Below are positions 45,636 to 56,523 of a stretch of DNA of 64,000 nucleotides, piece by piece. The number at the start of each line of letters is the position of its first letter. Positions within the stretch are counted from its first letter, which is position 1. Under the pieces are notes generated by a model, which was given only the letters and a program-made list of their open reading frames with translations, had not been told where the DNA came from and ran no database searches. A program made the translations under genes and the position numbers. Source of the stretch: Jackrogersella multiformis (Eukaryota; Ascomycota; Sordariomycetes; Xylariales; Hypoxylaceae); NCBI GenBank assembly GCA_902806575.1, contig CADCXD010000010.1, positions 1,426,001 to 1,490,000 on the forward strand, given 5' to 3'.

Positions 45636-47578
45636 TGTGGATGTACGGGCCGTAGCAAGTGAGTTTATGACTTTGAAGTCTATCGGGTTGTGTAAAGTGA
45701 CTCCAAAATGTTAAGTGTGAAAGTGGTTTGTTATCAAGTATCAAGTAGGTAGACAGACGGCTAGTGAAGGATGCCTGTCTGTATGTCCGTGTGTCTGTTT
45801 GCCTGCCTTTGTAGTCTTTGTATGTATTGTATATGGGAATGTGTCCCTCCTAATTTGTGATGGAAACAGGTCACGTTTTGAAAGCCACAAACAAAATAAC
45901 TCATTCTCATGCCGAGGCTTCCCCAAGCTTTATTAATGAATAGTCATGATGAAAATTTGGGGGGTGCATATGGTCACAGATACCTGGCTAATACACACTA
46001 CATAGTAGTGCAGACCGCCGAAGCTCGGCAATACCTAGGTAAGATATTTCAGGGTCCAACGTGGCTATGAGATCGGGCGATGACGACAGAGGGGTGTATG
46101 GGTACGCCGATGATAGCCCTTAGCCTTTCCCTCTCTGACATTTGGTGTTCGGCGTGAGCGTAATAATAGCTTTCCTTTGCTGCGTAGTAGATCTCACTAG
46201 CCTTGGCACTTGGCTGACCATGGATCATGGGAATAAAAAACAAACGCCCAGACTAATAGTCGAAACTCATTGCAGCCCGCCCCGGCCGGAGCCGTAGTGT
46301 ATGATAATAATAGTACTACGTGTATGGAATGACATACAATAAAGAGTACCTAGGCAGCTACACTAGGTATGGAATTGAAATGAGGCGACCGACATCGCCA
46401 GATATCGGGCGGCATTTATTGTTTCCGAGTTAAGAGCGAGAGGATGGGATGAGGCGGAAGAGGAACGGAAAGCGAAGGGATTAAGGTGAAAAGTGAAAGT
46501 GAAAGTAAAAGATTTCCAAGGTTCAATCCAGTCCCTCGTGCGCGTCCCGTGCCATGACATGTGAGGAAATGGGGAAGGTACACACGAGATGCAGGGAGGC
46601 TCTCGTCCACGGATGTCGCAGTCCAGAATCCTTCAGAGCCTCCCAATTGATTGGAAAAGGTGATGATGAAATTGCAAGGAAGTGGTTACCTGCACTGTGA
46701 CAATTGCAATTGATGCAATTGTGTCGTACGGAAGGTTCAATTGCATAGAATTACATTATCGGGTGCATTGGGAGTACAAAGAAAAGCGGGTTAGCGGGGG
46801 AACAAGCATTGTGGGTATTCATTGGCTTATTTAAGGTTTCTACCGTTTGGTGCTGGTATATGTATTATGCCTACCTACCCTAGGTACCTATAGGGTATAA
46901 GTATTTCGAAATACGCTACTTGCGAATCATTCAACCCTCCTATTATGAATAATTAATTCCGGACAGTTCAGCTTTTGGCTAGGTGGTCTTCGAATAAGAG
47001 GGATAATAATGGGGATGTATTACTTATTGCGGTAAAGAGAAAGCTAACCTTGAGAAATTATAAGAAATGCATGTACTGTTAAGAAGCTAAATATCGAGAC
47101 TGCTTAGTAACAGGGAACACCATACTTAAAATTATAAGTACGAGGTGTTAGATCTAAGTATCTAGAGTATTTCCGATCCCGAAGGTACGAATTCGTGGGG
47201 AATATTCAGAACCTTGGAAATGTTAGCGAGTTTGTTCGTTTAGATAATTCAGTCCGGGAACCTGGAGGCTTATCGTGTTAAACAGAGCAGAGCTCCCCTG
47301 AAGCCTCCAAGGTTTATACATACAGATCTAGAACGAATTTAGAAAGGCGGGGGAAGCTAACAGGATCCCTTGTAAATCGTAAGGAGAATAATGAAGCGTC
47401 GTCTTCTGATAGGCTGGCGCCTATAACACCATTGCACATGTTACGCCTTTCGGATTCTCCGATTATACCTCGGGGTCATAAAACGCCGGCAAATATCAAA
47501 GCACGGCATCAGTCTATAATCGAAGGGATACATATATATAGTCTTCGGTAAACCTGTTAAATCTCTAACCAGCTTTCC
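45636..47578. other. Divergent intergenic region
   Basis: This 1.9 kb separates the Ser-rich protein from the YCII-domain gene. It contains TGTCTGT-type repeats near 45775-45800, CCTAGG palindromes at 46032 and 46880, and ATTGCAATTG-like direct repeats near 46700-46725. Minus-strand ORFs at 46363-46646 are low-complexity (FTFTFHL) and unlikely to be genes. No RNA gene is evident. Confidence 0.5.
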
Positions 47579-48295
47579 ATGGCCTCTTGCTTCAAAATAG
47601 CTCGTCGACTTTTCCAGCCAGTATCAGCCAGAGTTCAGCCCAGCACCGTTAAATTCACCCGTAACAACCCCGCCAAGATACAAATGGCGACCATCACGAC
47701 CCCTCCGCCCGGCAAGTTTGAGTGGCTTGTTGTCATACCCGACAAGCCCGGTACCCAGCAGAAGAGGGTTGACGTGCGCGGGTGAGTCGGGCGAGACACC
47801 TACCTTCCCTACCTAAGAGCTTAGGTTTTGGCTTACACATGTTCCCCCATTGGCCAGTCAGCACATCGCCGGCTTAAAGGAGTACGTCGAGTCTCAGCAG
47901 TTTAAGACAGGAGGTATGGCTAGGCTCCTCGAGTTTCTTCCCCTCGCCCGGTATACTGTACTGTACTTATGCAGTTTTTCTTTTTCTTGAAGGTGCCCTC
48001 ATGAACGATAAGCCCGAGAGCGATGACCCCTCCACCTGGGACTGGTACGGCAGCACCATAGTAGTTGTTGCCGAATCCAAAGCCGAAGTTAAGGCCATCA
48101 TCGAGAAAGATATTTATACCAAGTCTGGAGTATGGGATACTGAGAAGGTAAGTGATATATTACGAACATCCATAGTAGAAAATTGCTAATATTTACTCTT
48201 AGGCACTCATATTGGCCGTAAGCGTTTGTCCTATAACTCTCAATAGCTATACTAAATCTCTTCTTTAGGCCAAGTTTGCGTTTAGATTCCCCTAA
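47579..48295 (+). CDS. YCII-domain protein with probable mitochondrial presequence
   Basis: Five exons (47579-47781, 47858-47913, 47993-48147, 48203-48217, 48269-48295) give 151 aa. The joins rebuild a YCII/dimeric-barrel fold: FEWLVVIPDKPG, HIAGLKEYVESQQFKTGGALM, STIVVVAESKAEVKAIIEKDIY, SGVWDTEKALILAAKFAFRFP. The last two exons are only 15 and 27 nt; their splice signals are good and the encoded C-terminus fits the family. Residues 1-35 are basic, with Arg/Lys/Ser and no acidic residue, resembling a mitochondrial presequence. A second ATG at 47684 (MATITTPPPG) starts exactly at the domain, so a cytosolic form may also be made. YCII proteins are small putative enzymes; the reaction is usually unknown. 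Confidence 0.82.
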
Positions 48296-48631
48296 TAGGC
48301 TTCCGTGGTGCGATACTACGGATATTTAGATTATATACCCTCTAGAGACGGGCAAACCCCCTAATGTATTTGGTTTATGTCGATACCTAGTTAGCTTACA
48401 CGCACCCGATGCTCACACGGTTACTCCGTATAAATCTTCTACCGCATTGCTGAGGCGTGTCTTGTCCGTTATAGAAGATACAACACTTGCGCTCCCCTTT
48501 CTTGTGATGAAACTCCAAATATAACTGAACCACACACCTCCAATTACGTCGATAAACAGCTTCAGGCAAAATAAATCAAATCGTCAACTCCATGGTTGAT
48601 TTGTAAACACCTAATAAAACCACCAACATAA
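48296..48631. other. Intergenic region between convergent genes
   Basis: About 340 bases of 3' flanking DNA between the YCII-domain and DUF2408 genes. Nothing recognisable is present. Confidence 0.5.
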
Positions 48632-50244
48632 CTATGCCTGCAGCTCCGGAGTTTGTGATTCTGCTGCTGCTTCCGCCGCGACCCGGAGCTCGTAGTTCAG
48701 ATCGAAACATTCGGCTAGTAACTCAGCCACACTGCCTTGACCTTCGGGGATATCTTCCCCAACCATAAACTTTCCATCGACTTTCATGTTATCGATTGAA
48801 TGTAGCTTCATGCTGTAAGGGTAGAGCTCTCTCACCGAGGTAACGCCACCACTATTCTTCACCTCGACGAGACAGCGCTTTAAGGTCTGGAGTTGATTGT
48901 AGATCGGTAGAAGAGCCTCCGAAACAGGCTCCGACGATATCATAAGATGGTAAATGTAACCGTAGCTTCTTCGAATCAGGTAAAGAAGCGTCTGTAGTAA
49001 TGTTAAAATTTGCTTATTTCTATAATTAAGGTTAAAAAACGTACTCGTTGAACGTAAAGTTCGGCTGGCAGTCCTTGGTCATCCATCCAGTTACCGTCTA
49101 CCCTGCTCTCGTCAATCTTATCCAGTTGACGTTGGTAATCGTACAGGTCCGTTTCTCGTAATGACCATGCTTGGGTTAACGATAGCTTGTCGAGTTCATT
49201 TCTAATACCAACAAGCACATCGTAGACCGGCTTCCACCCATCTGGAAACTGGCCGTTTCTAAGCATAGTGTTAGTGAACATTCAGGGGAAACATATATGT
49301 ATGGCACACCTTTCGAGGACGATCTTCGTATATGCTAAACATCTGCCCAACAGGTCCGAGACGTTTTCGCTACCTTTTAGAACATTGCCATTGGCGTCAA
49401 CAAATTGACCATCTTTTCGCTTCTCCCCGATCTCTCTCAATTCGGACTCGCGCTTATGTATCTCTGCCGGCGTAAACTAAGCAAGACGAGACTGTCAATA
49501 AAGAAGTTATCACATGATAGGACAGAGTGGGTAGAATATACCTTAGTCTTAGTATTGATCACAGCCATCTGTCTCAGTATCGAGACAAGCTTGTCCGCTG
49601 TAGGTCTCAGAGGCTCAGCGATGTCATCGATTTTCTTCTGAAGGGTTGATAGTGATGCCCGACATCGCTCTATCCGCTGCGCGATCAAGGTCTCGAGGAA
49701 CGGGGAAGGCTTCGTGCTGGCAGAATTGTGTACTATTTCCGACAGATGCTCAAGCGTCTGGGACATGCTCTCGAGATCTTGAGCACAGAACAGGTCAGCT
49801 TCGGCTAAGTGGTCTAGGAGTCGTTTGATGGTCGACGTCAGCGCATATGCGGCGGGCGCTTCGTTGTTTCGACCGATTGTCATGAAGAATAGCGACAGTA
49901 GCTGAAAGCAGCTGTCTACGACTCTATCCGCTGTACAGTGTGTTAGTTTATATAATAATTCAAGACATAGGTAGTCAATTAAATGGTTCATAATGGTTCA
50001 ATTTGTTTTTTTTTATAGATATCACGGTACCTCGATTTTCCTCCACTGCTTTCCCACCCCTAAGCTCGTTCAGAATTCTGACCTGCTCGATAGTCTGATC
50101 ATATAGGACCATGACATCTTGTGTTCGAACGTAGGTGGTCCGGTCGAGTTTACGTAGCTGCAATTGGTCGCGGATAGCAATTAGCTTCTCGAGGATATCT
50201 TTCTCCTCTTGGTCCTTTGGAGCTGGGATCTTCGGGGTCTCCAT
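48632..50244 (-). CDS. DUF2408 / UPF0662 family protein
   Basis: Five exons on the minus strand (50244-50031, 49930-49542, 49476-49310, 49258-49045, 48991-48632) give 447 aa, all joins in phase. The ATG at 50244 (METPKIPAPK) is the first in frame; the longer open frame before it has only GTG. The protein is mostly alpha-helical with no membrane segment. Conserved-looking blocks are YDQTIEQVRILNELRGGKA, DSCFQLLSLFFMTIGRNNEAP, FTPAEIHKRESELREIGEKR, FVDANGNVLKGSENVSDLLGRC, NGQFPDGWKPVYDVLVGIRNEL and YLIRRSYGYIYHLM. This pattern is the fungal DUF2408 family, which includes fission-yeast UPF0662 proteins. The biochemical role is unknown. The family call is made from memory of these blocks and is fairly secure. 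Confidence 0.85.
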
Positions 50245-51242
50245 ATCAACGATATCAAGAAAAGTATCTAGCTGTAAGCTTGAGATAACCTCGTGCAAGC
50301 TGTGGATATTTCCTTGTGAAGGAAGAAAGGATAAAGAAAGAGATATAGAGGATGACCTCCTCGTCTCTTGCTCCTTTCTTTGTCCACTGATATCTGGCTG
50401 ATAGGTACCTAGGTAGATAGATAGTCTCTCGATCACTTAGATATGATGTATGTCAAATTGAAGTTTTGGATGATGATAAAAATATAACATATGCGTAATC
50501 CTGGGAAATGCAGGCAGTGCCTAAGGGCCAATGACGTTTCGTTCTTGCACGAAAACAGAATCTACCAACGCAGGGGAGTTGTCGGCGATACTTTAAAACT
50601 TTCCTGGCAGCACATGCACGAAACCACGGTTTCTGGACTGCCTCTGATTGGTATGTCATACACGGCAAGAGCTGGATTACCACACTGCCACAGTACTTGA
50701 TGAGGCGGGGTTTGGTCGATCCGGACAGGAAGGAGAGGCGACAGAACGCAAGGACATGTGGGTACTTTAGGTAAGTGGGCTGAAAGGCTAAAGTGGGAAG
50801 GTGGGGTTGTGCGCTCATAACCACGATCCCGTTAGGTAGAAAACTTCCTAGATTGAAGCAAGTACGTACCTACACTAGGTACTTACCTAACCTAGGTAGT
50901 ACAGTACATAGGTACCTACGAATACACTAGATAGGAGGTACCTGGTACTATGTACACATTTCTCGGGTGATCATGCGGGGCGAAAGATCTCCATTTTGAT
51001 TGGTTCTAATAAACAGCCAATCAAAGTCGTTACCTAAAAGTCCAAGACACGGAATCTTTATTTTCCTTCCGTTTTTAGCCCTACCTTCCTCCCACCAAAA
51101 ATTTCGCATTGCCAATTGAAAGTGACTCTGGTAATAATTCACGAGCGCAAATCCAACCAACATCAACCTTCATTTTCGCGGTGTCCATTCCGATCACTCA
51201 ACACAACAACATCACACCCACACTCGATATCAATCTACGAAA
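50245..51242. other. Divergent intergenic region between DUF2408 and RPP1
   Basis: This 1 kb has CCTAGG palindromes at 50406 and around 50860-50945 and, near RPP1, an inverted pair of CCAAT boxes (annotated separately). ORFs here (for example minus 50453-50824) are not supported. Confidence 0.5.
50995..51025. promoter_or_regulatory. Inverted CCAAT-box pair upstream of RPP1
   Basis: TTTGATTGG at 50995-51003 and its exact reverse complement CCAATCAAA at 51017-51025 flank 13 bases. The pair is about 220-250 bases before the RPP1 ATG, and another CCAAT lies near 51112. CCAAT is the binding site of the fungal HAP/CBC complex. The arrangement could also form a 9-bp hairpin. Confidence 0.5.
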
Positions 51243-51804
51243 ATGTCGACTGCCGAACTTGCCTCGTCGTACGCGGCGCTCATCCTGGCCGATGATGGTG
51301 TCGAGATCACTGTAAGCTACCAACCCGTACCCCTCTGATAAGTTCGTCAAGCTTCGAGTTCGGAAGAGACGATGCGAATTTGCGGATAGATATTCTAACA
51401 AATGACAAATACGCAGGCCGACAAGCTCCAGACCCTTCTCAAGGCTGCCAAGGTCATCGATGTCGAACCTATCTGGACGCAACTCTTCGCCAAGGTACGA
51501 CGAATAGCCGAATAGAGGAGAAAGGGATCTTGTTTACTGATGTATCCTTAGGCTCTCGAGGGCAAGGACGTAAAAGACCTTCTATCGAACGTCGGCTCTG
51601 GTGGCGGTGCTGCCGCTGCCGGCCCGGCTGCCGGTGGTGCTGCCGGTGGTGGTGCTGCCGAGGAAGCCAAGGAAGAGGAAAAGGAAGAGGGTATGTTCAA
51701 TATGCACACATACATGCAACCCTATCTACAGCAGGGCTTTACTAACTTCCGGCTTAGAGAAGGAAGAGTCAGACGAGGACATGGGCTTCGGTCTTTTCGA
51801 CTAA
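51243..51804 (+). CDS. RPP1: 60S acidic ribosomal protein P1
   Basis: Four exons (51243-51311, 51417-51494, 51552-51690, 51758-51804) give 110 aa, the usual size. The N-terminal helical domain (MSTAELASSYAALILADDGV, LLKAAKVIDVEPIWTQLFAKAL) is followed by a Gly/Ala hinge and the invariant acidic tail ending ESDEDMGFGLFD. That tail is the stalk signature that recruits translation GTPases. P1 pairs with P2 on P0 at the large-subunit stalk. The position of introns early in the gene is typical for fungal ribosomal protein genes. Certain. Confidence 0.97.
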
Positions 51805-52236
51805 ATGTGTTCCGCGACAACAAACACTCACCTTCCCTTTGTACTCTCACTGCATGGTCTCGGGGTTCCATACACCATTGGTGTGGCGGCGTGAAGGAGG
51901 CAATATCAGGATGCCTTGGGCAAAGATCACTCAGTCATAGGTTAATATGACGATGCGCTTTACAGATGACGTCACTTAAGACCAAATCTAGGAGTCTATT
52001 ACGCCGCAATGTGTTCGTTAATGCAGCATAGCCGAGATACGGCGATGACTTAAATCTAGGCTATGAGAGACAACCTAGAATGATGTCTCGTTGGACATGC
52101 ATGCACTCCTAGTGAACCGTGCTACTTATCTCGACCAACTATTCGTTCCATGAATTTCCTATTTTTTTAATCCTCCTAAGCCAAGTCTAAACGCCAGTCA
52201 TGCACTCATGAGAATCATGAATCCTGCCCTTGTAGC
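51805..52236. other. Intergenic region between convergent genes
   Basis: About 430 bases of 3' flanks between RPP1 and the UBX gene. No feature is recognised. Confidence 0.5.
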
Positions 52237-53377
52237 TTATTGTACATTTAGAGCAGCACTAGGAACCAAACCTGCCTCCTTCAATGTTTTACCGAGGTCG
52301 AGGTGCCCTTCAAAGACCTTTCTGGGAAAGTTCTGGATGAACTTGGTGACGGTGATCCCGTTCTCGGTCTGAAGTGACTGTGCGACTTCGAACAGGGTAG
52401 TATCGGCCGGGAATGTCTTCATGACGTTACCGCTAGAGGTTTGTAATCTCAGGCGGGCTTCGGTGTGAGTTGCAGCAGGACGAGCAGCGGCCGGAGCTGG
52501 GGCCGGAGCAGCAGCCGGAGCAGGGGCCGGAGCAGCAGCAGGGATAGGGACGGCTCTGCCTTCTCTCGCAGCTTTCGCCTCCTCCGCCTTGCGACGACGC
52601 TCCTCCTTGTCGGCTTCGATCTTAGCCTTGATGCGCCTTTTAGCCTCAAGATCATCAAGCTTCTCCTGTCGCTTCTTAGCTGCCTCCTTCATTTGCTCTT
52701 TTCGCTGAAGCTCCTCCTTCAACTCATGAGACTCCCTGGTTGCCTTCTGACGGATTTGCTGTTCGGATGTTACTTGATATGTCGTAATCAACTAGTTAAT
52801 TCGACTCGGACGTACCTCATTGCGCTTCTGCTCCTCCTTGTCTACTTCAGCCTGACCGGCTCGCTTAGCCTTGACCCGCTCTCTGAGTTCTTCAAGTCTC
52901 TTCTTTCTCTCCTCCTCGGTGAGAGGGGTAATCGCCTCAGTAGACTCGGCGAAATCAGTGTGACCTCTAAAAGGTAAATTAGTTTAACGACTTAGGGTAA
53001 CAAGGAAGAGTAGGATAATGTTTACGATTTGTTGGCGTGGAATTCGGCTTCGCCCTGACTACGGAATTTCTTGCCACATTCATTGCAGACGAGTGACATG
53101 GCAACTGTACCATCATCAACTTTTGCAATGCTGGCACCGGACTCTTCTTCTTCAAGGAGCTCCTCTAGGGGAGTGTCCTGAGTCTTCTCCAAGAAGTCCA
53201 TAGCATCCGGTACTATGACAATTCATCAGTTATTAGTCACAACCAGTAGTATACCTAGTATCGTATATCGCCAAGTGATTATAGGTACTTACAGCCATCA
53301 GACTTCTTCACAGCCAGCTCGGCACGTGATTTGTCAAATCCCATCTCCAGGAGTTGTTCGAGTACTGATTGTGACAT
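52237..53377 (-). CDS. UBA-zinc finger-UBX domain protein (Cdc48/p97 adaptor type)
   Basis: Four exons on the minus strand (53377-53293, 53212-53026, 52966-52816, 52758-52237) give 314 aa, all in phase. The UBA domain is at 1-40 (LLEMGFDKSRAELAVKKSDG, DAMDFLE). A C2H2-type finger follows (CNECGKKFRSQGEAEFHANK then GH, intron inside), then a long charged coiled coil (~105-215), an Ala/Pro linker and a C-terminal UBX domain (~235-314). The last has LRLQTSSGNVMKTF and FIQNFPRKVF, close to the FPR loop that binds Cdc48. UBA would bind ubiquitin, UBX would recruit Cdc48, so a role in ubiquitin-dependent extraction or degradation is likely. It resembles human UBXN1 apart from the finger. Confidence 0.9.
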
Positions 53378-54509
53378 CTTGGGCGACGTATGTAGTAGTG
53401 GTTGTAGATTACCAACAAGATTGGGTTCAAAGTGAGGATGTGTTGTAAGTTGCTTGGTCGAAATGATTGGGGCTATGATTATTATAGGTATTTGGCCTAA
53501 CTTAACATTGTTTTATGTTTAGTATCCATGTACCACTAGAGTTGAAAGATTAAAAAAAGAGACAAATTCACAAAAGCTGCAGATACGACGAGCGTGACTT
53601 ACGTTTCTTTTAATGGCACGTCATTCACGACGTTGCCTCAAACGATGTGCACCTACCTAGGCAGCTACTTAGATACATTAACTTGCTCCAGAACCTTGGA
53701 ACCTGGAAGGCATACATAGACACCCCTCTTAGTCTTGGCACGTATATACTTATTAATGTTCCAGAAATCAATGGGATTCCTAGGTACCTAGGTAGGTATG
53801 ACAGGTGGCTCGTGCATTCTCTACATTTGAATGGATCCATCTTTCTAAGAGGTACCTACCTAGGTAGGTAAGTAATTACTAATATTCATCCATGGATGCG
53901 TTAAACCAACTCAATCACCCCCTATGAAACGAATTTGTACAATACCTAGGTTAGGTACCTAGGTAACGCTAAAGGCCAGCCCTGGAGGGCTCCCAGACTG
54001 CCAGAGCACTGGACAGGCCTATCTAATTACATTTACAGGTGAACCCAAACCCGATGTCGTAACACGACGACAACACCACCACTACCTACCACTACCACTA
54101 CCGGTACCAACCTAAACCACCACCACCGCCCGTGCTTTTTTTTAATTCCATCTTCAGCCAGATTTCCATCTTCACATTTCCTAATCGCCCTTTATCAACA
54201 ACTTTACCTCTTCTGATTCTACTACAGTCTAAGCTTTAGAGGTACTCCAAATAATTATTAGAGTGGTGGTCGTACCTCATTTTTTTTGATAATTTTATTT
54301 TCTTTCTAGATACTATTGTGTCAACAGGAGTCAAGCTTGCGATTGCACCTGGACACGTCTCGCTCGGCACCCTGGCAACTGCTCTAGTAGCAGCTCTTGA
54401 CGACAACAGTCACGGCAACAGTCACGGCAACGATCACGAACTGATAACCTTTTGAGTGTACATACATCACACATACATCACCACATACCTAGGTTATACT
54501 ACCACCAAA
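53378..54509. other. Divergent intergenic region between UBX and VAP genes
   Basis: This 1.1 kb shared promoter region contains CCTAGG palindromes (53654, 53783-53797, 53858, 53943-53963, 54487), ACC-type low-complexity sequence at 54065-54125 and a 12-nt tandem repeat at 54404-54438 in the VAP leader. ORFs here are short and palindrome-derived. Confidence 0.55.
54404..54438. repeat. 12-nt tandem repeat in the VAP leader
   Basis: Two perfect copies of CAACAGTCACGG are followed by a third degenerate copy. It ends about 70 bases before the VAP ATG, so it is probably transcribed. Confidence 0.75.
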
Positions 54510-55757
54510 ATGTCCGTTGAGATCGATCCTCAGGAGCTCGGCTTCCACCGTACGTCATAAATCACAATCTACTATCATCTTCTTACTACAACATATGCTC
54601 ATGGGTTATTGTAGGTCCTTTTACGGCTGAAGTCTCGGAAGTCCTAAGGATTAGAAACCCGAATACCCATCCGCTTGCTTTCAAGGTATGATGATCCTTA
54701 GCCCACAAAGCTCGGTGTAGCCTATCGTGACCCTTGACTAATGAATCAACTGCAGGTCAAAACCACCGCACCGAAGCAGTATGCTACCCCATCCAAATAT
54801 ACCGATACCGATGCCGATTAGCTTGGATATCAAAATGCTAACAATACTTCCTACTTAAGGTACTGCGTCAGACCGAACTCGGGTCGAGTCGAGCCCGGAA
54901 AGGAGGTTGAAGTTGCAGGTGCGCATCACCGGGACGTTTCATCCATGCTGACGCTTGCTTACTAACAAGTTGCAGTCATCCTCCAGGCCATGAAGCAAGA
55001 ACCTCCTGCGGACACGAAATGTCGAGACAAATTCTTAGTCCAATCCGTCCCCATCACGGGTGATAAGGAATTCGCTAATCTAGCATCTATCGTGAGCAGA
55101 ACGCTACTACTACATTACCCCTTAAACCGATCGTTTAGCTAACCAACCCAAAAGTGGGATGGTATTGAGAAATCGTCGATAGTAGAGAAGAAGATTCGGG
55201 TTGTGTTCTTGCCTCCCGTAGGTGCTCTCGGAACTGCTCATCTTGAGACGCCTAGTAAGGCTTCGGCAGCCAACGGCGTAAGTTTCTTTTTGTTCTGATA
55301 ACTATCCTGATACATATCAGTATCTGATATCTGTCCGTGCTGACATATTCTGCAGGCCCAAGCAACACCGGAGGTCGCCCCTCCTGCCTACTCCTCCCCC
55401 GATGAATACACAGGCACCCGTACAGAACAGAAGCCGGCAGCAGAAGAGAAGGTGTTCAAGCGTGAGGAAACACCGGGAGTCGCAGGCACAGCGGCAGCAT
55501 TGGCAAATATTCAGAACAGCGATCCGAGCCCCGACGAATTAAAGCAACAACTTATTCAGGCCGAGAAGTTGATCGCGCAACTGAAGCACGATCAGGAGGG
55601 CTTAAGACAGCGGAAGGCGACAAGCACGGATGGCAAGGCAGGCTCTAAGCCTGCAGAGTTAACCCAGGCGGCTCGATCTGGCACCGAGGGCGTACCGGTC
55701 AAACTTGCGGCGATTCTGTGTTTCCTGAGCTTTATGCTCGCCTACCTCTTCTTTTAG
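54510..55757 (+). CDS. SCS2: VAMP-associated protein (VAP/SCS2), ER contact-site receptor
   Basis: Seven exons (54510-54549, 54615-54685, 54756-54778, 54860-54918, 54976-55091, 55155-55277, 55356-55757) give 277 aa, all joins in phase; exon 3 is only 23 nt. Residues 1-~125 form the MSP domain, with the FFAT-binding core VKTTAPKQYCVRPNSGRVEPG assembled across exons 3 and 4, and DKFLVQS. A Pro/Ser-rich linker, a short coiled coil (ELKQQLIQAEKLIAQLKHDQ, with the first residues approximate) and a C-terminal hydrophobic anchor (KLAAILCFLSFMLAYLFF) follow. This is a tail-anchored ER protein that binds FFAT-motif lipid-transfer proteins and tethers ER to other membranes. ICE2, elsewhere in this window, works in the same ER-cortex setting in yeast. 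Confidence 0.94.
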
Positions 55758-56523
55758 GCTGTGATGAGGATGTTCCTGGAGATTTTGCTATTGTAGACGC
55801 CGAGGAACACTTGTTACGGTTGCGAGGTCGGGAGACGATTCTCCTACTAGTTGGAAGCATCAGGGGGCACAGAAATTTATACCTAGGCGGAGAGAAGTAA
55901 TAGGATGCGGACAAGAAGTCGGGCTTCCCCTGTTCGGATTGGCTGGAAGTGGAACTGGGGATTTAAACTAGCCTTCGTTGTGGTAGGCAAACACATTGTA
56001 CTTTAGCATGTATTCCCTTTTGTTATTCATTGGTTGTTGAGGTATGAGCATTCTGATATATACTTTTCATGAAATTGACGCGATCCTAATATGATCGCCG
56101 TGAGATCCTAAGCTCGGCGTAGTCATAGTTCGTCCCATTGCCTACGAGGTTACCTAATACGTGACTCTAGTGCATAGGATCGTCTCAGGGTCGCAGGGTC
56201 CTTGATGACAATCACTTCTTAGCCTACCAAGGTAGGACTACGAACTTTGTCCCATACGCTGGCTACAAAAGCAGAACTCGGGAGGGGGATATAAAACGGC
56301 ATGTTTCGAGGGCATTTGCATTAAGTACTATTTTGAGCGAGTCAACTCTATGTATCTCCACCCCGTCTGCCAAACGCCAAACCATAGGTACCCAGATAAA
56401 TGCCTTGGGTGCCTAGTAAGTAAATATACACGAATTTCCCGTCGGATAGGGTAGCCGGGGCACCACCGCCGGCGCACGGAATTAATGATGTGGCTTGCAT
56501 TCTATGCATAAGTACCTAGCGTA
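55758..56523. other. Intergenic region between convergent genes
   Basis: About 770 bases of 3' flanks between the VAP and desaturase genes. Nothing recognisable apart from scattered CCTAG motifs. Confidence 0.5.

Noticed and set aside
46500..46560. Possible tRNA T-arm-like sequence GGTTCAATCC
   Set aside because: No matching acceptor stem, D-arm or anticodon arm could be found around it.
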